A stretch of 10,338 nucleotides of DNA from CAZONU01 sp965370045 (GTDB lineage Bacteria > Planctomycetota > SZUA-567 > JAKLDR01). The stretch covers positions 1 through 10,338 of the forward strand of contig CBDUSI010000140.1 in the NCBI GenBank assembly GCA_965370045.1, read 5' to 3'. Made by a program: the position numbers and the translations under genes. Of this stretch, positions 7,180 to 10,338 are shown in pieces. The notes under the pieces are model-generated. The model ran no database searches. It saw nothing but the letters and a program-made list of their open reading frames with translations, and was not told the DNA's origin. Each line of letters starts with the position of its first letter. Within the stretch, counting starts at the first letter, position 1.

Positions 7180-9456
7180 ATAGCCGCCGTAGCCGTAACC
7201 GGTTCCGTAGCGGTAGCGGTAACGGTAGCGGTAGCCACCGTAGTAGTAGCCGGCACCGCTGCCGTGTACGCCGTTGACGACCACCCCGACCAGCGGCGCG
7301 TTGACGTGGGCCAGCCGGCTGGCCGCCTCGGCGAGGTCACCCTGGTGGGTGTGCGCGAAGCGCACCACCAGCAGCGTGGCCCGGGCCAGGCTGGAGAGTA
7401 TGGCCGCGTCGACCACCGGCAGCACCGGAGGCGCGTCGACGATCACCACGTCGTACTCCGCCTGGAGGCGCTCGATCAGCTCGTGCATGCGCTCGGAGCG
7501 CAGCAGGCGCGGTGGGTTGGTGGCCCGGCCGCCGGCGAGGATCAGCGAGAGGTTCTCGTTCTCGGACGCCAGCAGCACGTCCTCATAGGCCAGCCGGCCC
7601 TCCAGGTAGCCGCAGAGCCCATCGTCCATGCTCCCGCTGGGCCGCAAGGCGTTGACCCGTTCGTGGGTCCGGCTCCTGCGCAGGTCGGCGTCCACGAAGC
7701 ACACCCGGTTGCCCTCGGAGGCGAAGCTGAGCGCCAGGTTGACGGCCACGTAGCTCTTGCCCTCTTCCGGCCCCGGACTGGTTATCTGCAGGCACTTCTC
7801 GGGCGCGTTGGGCCCGGTGTAGCGGACGTGGTTGTGAAAGAACTTGAAGGTCTCGGCCACGTCGGAACGCGGCGCGCTGGATGAGATAAAGCGCTTCTGG
7901 TCGGATCCCTCGAAGCGCGGCAACCTGGCGATCACCGGCAGGTTGGTGGCCCGCCGCGCGGATACCTCGCTGCGCACGGTGTCGTCCAGGTGTTCCAGCA
8001 GCAGGGCCAGGAGCACGCCCATCACCAGGCCGAGCACCACCGCGAAGCCCACGGTCTGGGCCGTGGTCGCTCCGGTCGGCACCGCCCCGGTCACCTTGTT
8101 CAACTCGATGATTCTCTTGTCGGACTGGCCCTTCCCGGTCATGGCGGTCAGCTCGGCCTCGCGCAGCTTGCGGCGCAGGTCGTCGCTCATTCCCTCCAGG
8201 GAGCGGTGCTCGCGCACCAGCCTCTCGTACTCCAGGGCCGCCTCGGAGGCCCCCTTGCCTGCCAGCCGCTCGGAGGCCCTGGCGATGTTTTCCGACAGCG
8301 CCTTCTCGCGGGCTTCGAGGCTGCGCTTCTCGATCACGGCCCTGTCGAACTCGTTCCGCAAGGTGCCATGGCCTCTGCTGGTACTCATGGTGGTGTCGAA
8401 CTTCCGCTCGGTCATGAACCTCTCGAGCGCCGAGATCTCGGCCTTCTTGCGCTTGAGCTTGGGGTGGTCTTCCTTGTAGCGCTCCTCCATCTGGGCGCGC
8501 TCGGTGTGCAGCCTGAGCAGCTTGGCCTGCAGCTCCGGGCTGACGTTGACTCTCGCCTCCCCGGACTTGCCCATGAGCTTCTCGATCTCGGCTATGCGCT
8601 GGTTCACCTCCGTGATGGTCACCTGGGTCCGCATCCGCTCCCGCTTCTGCCTCTGGATGAAGTCCAGCATGCTGAGCACGCCGGGAGGCAGGCTTCCCTC
8701 GGGCACCAACGCCGTGGCGAGCTGCTGGGAGATACTCTTCAGCTGCTCGTCGTTGCTCTTGATGAGCGTCTTGAGGTCCTTGATCCGCCGACCGCCGCCG
8801 ACCGCCGCCTGGAAGTACTCGATCAAGGCCAGGGCCAGGGCCTTGGCCTTGGTGCGGGCCAGCATCTTCGCGATCACCTTGCTTTCGGCGCCCTGGTGCC
8901 GGCCGGTCAGCGTGACCGTGTACTTGCCCACCCGGGGCGGGATTATCTGACCGACGCCGACGGGTTCGGCTATGGCCGCTTCCAGCTCAACGCGCTCCCG
9001 GGGCTTCAACTTGATGTCCGGATCGTCGCGGACCCTCTTCAACTCTTCGATGACCTTGCCATCGGCGATCTTGACTACCTGCTCCTTCTCGGCCAGTTTG
9101 GCCAGGGCCTCAGGGTCGTAATATACGGCCCGGCGGTTGAACAGGCTGTCACTGCTGATCAGACTCTCGTTAAGCACCACCTCGGCCCTGGCCTCGTAGA
9201 CCTTGGGGCGCAGGTAGGAATACGCCCCGGCGGCCACGAAGACCACGGCAGTGACCAGCAGGACCCACCACTTGCGACCGTAGACCAGGAAAGCGTAGTG
9301 CTTGATGTTGACAAAAGCGTCTTCATCGGCCTCGCCGCCGGCCGGCCCGCCGGCCGCTGGGCCGGGAGCCTGTCCCGACTGAGCCGGCCCCAGCAGGAGT
9401 TCACGTTGCGCCTGCAGCAGATTGGAAATGTTTAGGTCTTCGTCTTGCTCGGGCAA
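7171..9456 (-). CDS. Polysaccharide co-polymerase (Wzz) fused to BY-family tyrosine autokinase, Wzc type
   Basis: Inner-membrane regulator of exopolysaccharide or capsule chain assembly (family knowledge). Numbering is from the TTG at 9456 (761 residues). A Gly/Ala/Pro-rich N-terminus precedes membrane segment 1 (about 63-79), a Wzz-type periplasmic region with long coiled coil (about 224-444), and membrane segment 2 (about 468-487). The cytoplasmic kinase follows: Walker A SPGPEEGKS (Lys567, Ser568), Walker A' VCFVDADLRR (Asp589, Asp591) and Walker B VVIVDAPP (Asp674). The tail has 11 tyrosines between Tyr737 and Tyr759. The usual ExxRxxR oligomerisation motif is replaced by ETFKFFH. Start: there is no in-frame ATG or GTG before the first membrane segment. 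TTG 9456 has GGGGAGG nine bases upstream; TTG 9474 (767 residues) has only a weaker AAAGGG. No other polysaccharide genes are in view. Confidence 0.92.
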   Translation of the reverse strand: MPEQDEDLNISNLLQAQRELLLGPAQSGQAPGPAAGGPAGGEADEDAFVNIKHYAFLVYGRKWWVLLVTAVVFVAAGAYSYLRPKVYEARAEVVLNESLISSDSLFNRRAVYYDPEALAKLAEKEQVVKIADGKVIEELKRVRDDPDIKLKPRERVELEAAIAEPVGVGQIIPPRVGKYTVTLTGRHQGAESKVIAKMLARTKAKALALALIEYFQAAVGGGRRIKDLKTLIKSNDEQLKSISQQLATALVPEGSLPPGVLSMLDFIQRQKRERMRTQVTITEVNQRIAEIEKLMGKSGEARVNVSPELQAKLLRLHTERAQMEERYKEDHPKLKRKKAEISALERFMTERKFDTTMSTSRGHGTLRNEFDRAVIEKRSLEAREKALSENIARASERLAGKGASEAALEYERLVREHRSLEGMSDDLRRKLREAELTAMTGKGQSDKRIIELNKVTGAVPTGATTAQTVGFAVVLGLVMGVLLALLLEHLDDTVRSEVSARRATNLPVIARLPRFEGSDQKRFISSSAPRSDVAETFKFFHNHVRYTGPNAPEKCLQITSPGPEEGKSYVAVNLALSFASEGNRVCFVDADLRRSRTHERVNALRPSGSMDDGLCGYLEGRLAYEDVLLASENENLSLILAGGRATNPPRLLRSERMHELIERLQAEYDVVIVDAPPVLPVVDAAILSSLARATLLVVRFAHTHQGDLAEAASRLAHVNAPLVGVVVNGVHGSGAGYYYGGYRYRYRYRYGTGYGYGGYGG
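7205..7234 (-). repeat. Hexanucleotide tandem repeat encoding the Arg-Tyr run
   Basis: Five 6-bp units read CCGTAG, CGGTAG, CGGTAA, CGGTAG and CGGTAG on the plus strand. They encode (Tyr-Arg)n on the minus strand in the kinase tail. A second low-complexity block of 9-bp TAGCCGCCN units lies at 7172-7195 and encodes Gly-Gly-Tyr. Gain or loss of a unit keeps the reading frame. Confidence 0.8.
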
Positions 9457-9474
9457 CTCAGACTGCCTCCCCAA

Positions 9475-9620
9475 GTGCGCCCTTTCTGCACGGCCGGCTT
9501 CCCTCCAGGGTCAGCTTCCCGCGCATTGACATATATATATCGGCTCCGGGCGAATGGCCCTGCACCCTAATTATGGGCCATGTACGGGTTCGATCCGCAG
9601 GCCGAAGGACGTCGTAAGTG
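9475..9620 (-). other. 146-bp gap between the zinc-finger gene and the kinase gene, with an AT-rich element
   Basis: This gap is unusually AT-rich in places for the region. It contains TTGACA (9526-9531, plus strand) running into five AT dinucleotides (9531-9540), and CCCTAATTATGGG (about 9567-9579). On the minus strand CATAAT resembles a -10 box, but the hexamer 17 bases upstream (GCGGAT) is not a -35. On the plus strand TTGACA has no -10 partner at the right distance. A promoter for the kinase gene is likely here, but I cannot place it. The gap could also be read through from the zinc-finger gene. Confidence 0.4.
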
Positions 9621-10289
9621 CTACTTCTCCTTTGGTTTGGGGACGGGCGGATCGTCGCCTCCGGTCTTCTTGGGCGGAAGCTTGGGCTTGGCCGGGTAGT
9701 AGTACCCGCCCTCGCAGAAGGTGCAGGTCTTGGTCGTGCCCTCACAGTCCGGGCATTTGCCGGTGGTGTTGCAGGCGTCGCACGGCCGCCTGACGTCATA
9801 GAGCATCCGCGGCTGATTGCCGCATATCGGGCACTTGCCGGTGCCTTTGCATGTCTTGCAGACCCCTCCGCTCTGGGGGCCTCCGCAGAACCCGCAGGGG
9901 ACCTTCGTGGGCCACTTGATGCTCTTGGCGCACTCCAGGTGCGGACACTTGGGAATCATGACGTCCAGCACCTCTTTCTTGCAGTGAGGGCACTTGTAGA
10001 CAACCCTGCGGGTATCGCCCTCCCTGGTGAAGCTCCCCGAGAAATCGACGAGTATCTGCCCGGGGACCGCGGGAGTCGGAGTGCGCGTCGTGCCGCCGTT
10101 TTCGGTTTTCTTGATCGGGGTCTTGGTCGTCCCATTGGCTTGGGCCGGCGGCTTGAGATCGCCGTCCTTATTCCTGGGATTGAAGACCCCGGCCATGTAC
10201 AGCAGCAGGAAGCCGCCTATGGCTCCCAGGCACAAAACGATGCCGATAACGGGTCCGAGCGACTTGGGCTTCTCGCGATGGCGCGCCAT
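9621..10289 (-). CDS. Membrane-anchored protein with DnaJ-like cysteine-rich zinc-finger repeats
   Basis: A 222-residue protein of unknown role. After a short basic N-terminus there is one membrane segment (about 14-36), then a Thr/Pro/Lys-rich linker (about 40-78) and a cysteine-rich domain. Sixteen cysteines lie in eight pairs: CPHC (100/103), CPHLEC (115/120), CGFC (132/135), CKTC (144/147), CPIC (153/156), CDAC (170/173), CPDC (179/182) and CTFC (189/192). Units such as CKTCKGTGKCPIC resemble the CxxCxGxG zinc modules of DnaJ, but there is no J domain. Four zinc ions is the natural inference. The tail is Pro/Lys-rich. ATG 10289 is chosen because GGAGGAG (10299-10305) precedes it by nine bases; a TTG at 10331 would add 14 basic residues but would put its own coding sequence through a strong hairpin. 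It is 165 bp upstream of the kinase gene on the same strand, so a shared transcript is possible. Confidence 0.85.
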   Translation of the reverse strand: MARHREKPKSLGPVIGIVLCLGAIGGFLLLYMAGVFNPRNKDGDLKPPAQANGTTKTPIKKTENGGTTRTPTPAVPGQILVDFSGSFTREGDTRRVVYKCPHCKKEVLDVMIPKCPHLECAKSIKWPTKVPCGFCGGPQSGGVCKTCKGTGKCPICGNQPRMLYDVRRPCDACNTTGKCPDCEGTTKTCTFCEGGYYYPAKPKLPPKKTGGDDPPVPKPKEK

Positions 10290-10298
10290 AGCCAACAA

Positions 10299-10305
10299 CT
10301 CCTCC
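10299..10305 (-). promoter_or_regulatory. Ribosome binding site that selects the ATG at 10289
   Basis: On the minus strand GGAGGAG lies nine bases before the ATG at 10289. This is the strongest Shine-Dalgarno in the window and favours this start over the in-frame TTG at 10331. Confidence 0.7.
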
Positions 10306-10326
10306 GGCCGCCGCGGCCGGCGGCCG
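10305..10326. repeat. 8-bp all-GC inverted repeat upstream of the zinc-finger gene
   Basis: CGGCCGCC (10305-10312), a six-base loop GCGGCC, and GGCGGCCG (10319-10326) form a perfect 8-bp stem. On the minus strand it abuts the ribosome binding site. It could be a leader hairpin or the end of an upstream transcript; no T-run follows on either strand. Confidence 0.5.
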
Positions 10327-10338
10327 CTCAAATGGACC

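Noticed and set aside
7990..9435. 481-codon plus-strand open frame opposite the kinase gene
   Set aside because: Its sequence is a Leu/Gly/His-rich mirror of the coiled-coil gene, without domain features or a ribosome binding site.
9526..9560. TTGACA on the plus strand as a -35 promoter box
   Set aside because: No -10-like hexamer occurs 16-18 bases downstream, and it would point into a region without a plus-strand gene.
9560..9595. Sigma-54-like GG...GC element in the gap upstream of the kinase
   Set aside because: The spacing between GG and GC is 14 bases rather than the required 10.
9586..9602. GGGTTCGATCC, resembling the T-loop of a tRNA
   Set aside because: The flanking bases do not form a proper 5-bp T stem, and no acceptor, D or anticodon arms surround it.
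9458..9799. 113-codon minus-strand frame spanning the end of the zinc-finger gene and the gap
   Set aside because: Most of it overlaps the zinc-finger gene out of frame and is Arg/Pro/Thr-rich. Only its last 25 or so codons lie in the gap, noted as a possible leader peptide.

Overview
The window is GC-rich, densely coding bacterial DNA with strongly GC-biased third codon positions. The gene content suggests a Planctomycetota-type organism or another PVC relative. The hints are secreted proteins ending in HEAT-like or short charged-helical modules, a transglutaminase-Asp-box-HEAT chimera, and a membrane-anchored protein with DnaJ-like zinc fingers. This assignment is inference. There is no rRNA, tRNA or informational gene in the window to confirm it.

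Layout: four genes run rightward (101-7126) and converge on two leftward genes (10289-7171). The rightward set begins with two exported proteins. The first (101-2812) is a 903-residue transglutaminase-like protein with an Asp-box motif and C-terminal HEAT repeats. The second (2863-3825) is a 320-residue protein whose helical module (residues about 212-275) resembles sequence seen repeatedly in planctomycete secreted proteins. A 74-bp gap holding an inverted repeat leads to a pair joined by an ATGA overlap. This pair is a 723-residue cytoplasmic protein with glycoside-hydrolase-like architecture (3900-6071) and a 352-residue zinc-ligand-less medium-chain dehydrogenase (6068-7126). The dehydrogenase matches the N-terminal half of the bi-domain (MDR + Gfo/Idh/MocA) sugar oxidoreductases.

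On the other strand, 10289-9621 encodes a membrane-anchored protein with sixteen paired cysteines, and 9456-7171 encodes a Wzc-type polysaccharide co-polymerase fused to a BY-kinase. The kinase ends in an 11-tyrosine tail encoded by an in-frame hexanucleotide repeat. Its Walker motifs are intact, but its oligomerisation motif is degenerate.

Functionally the window has three parts: an envelope or secreted pair of unknown role, a probable cytoplasmic carbohydrate-processing pair, and an exopolysaccharide assembly regulator with an adjacent zinc-finger protein. The 3900-7126 pair is the best candidate for an undescribed system: a predicted glycosidase translationally coupled to a predicted sugar dehydrogenase. 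No mobile elements, CRISPR arrays or RNA genes were recognised.
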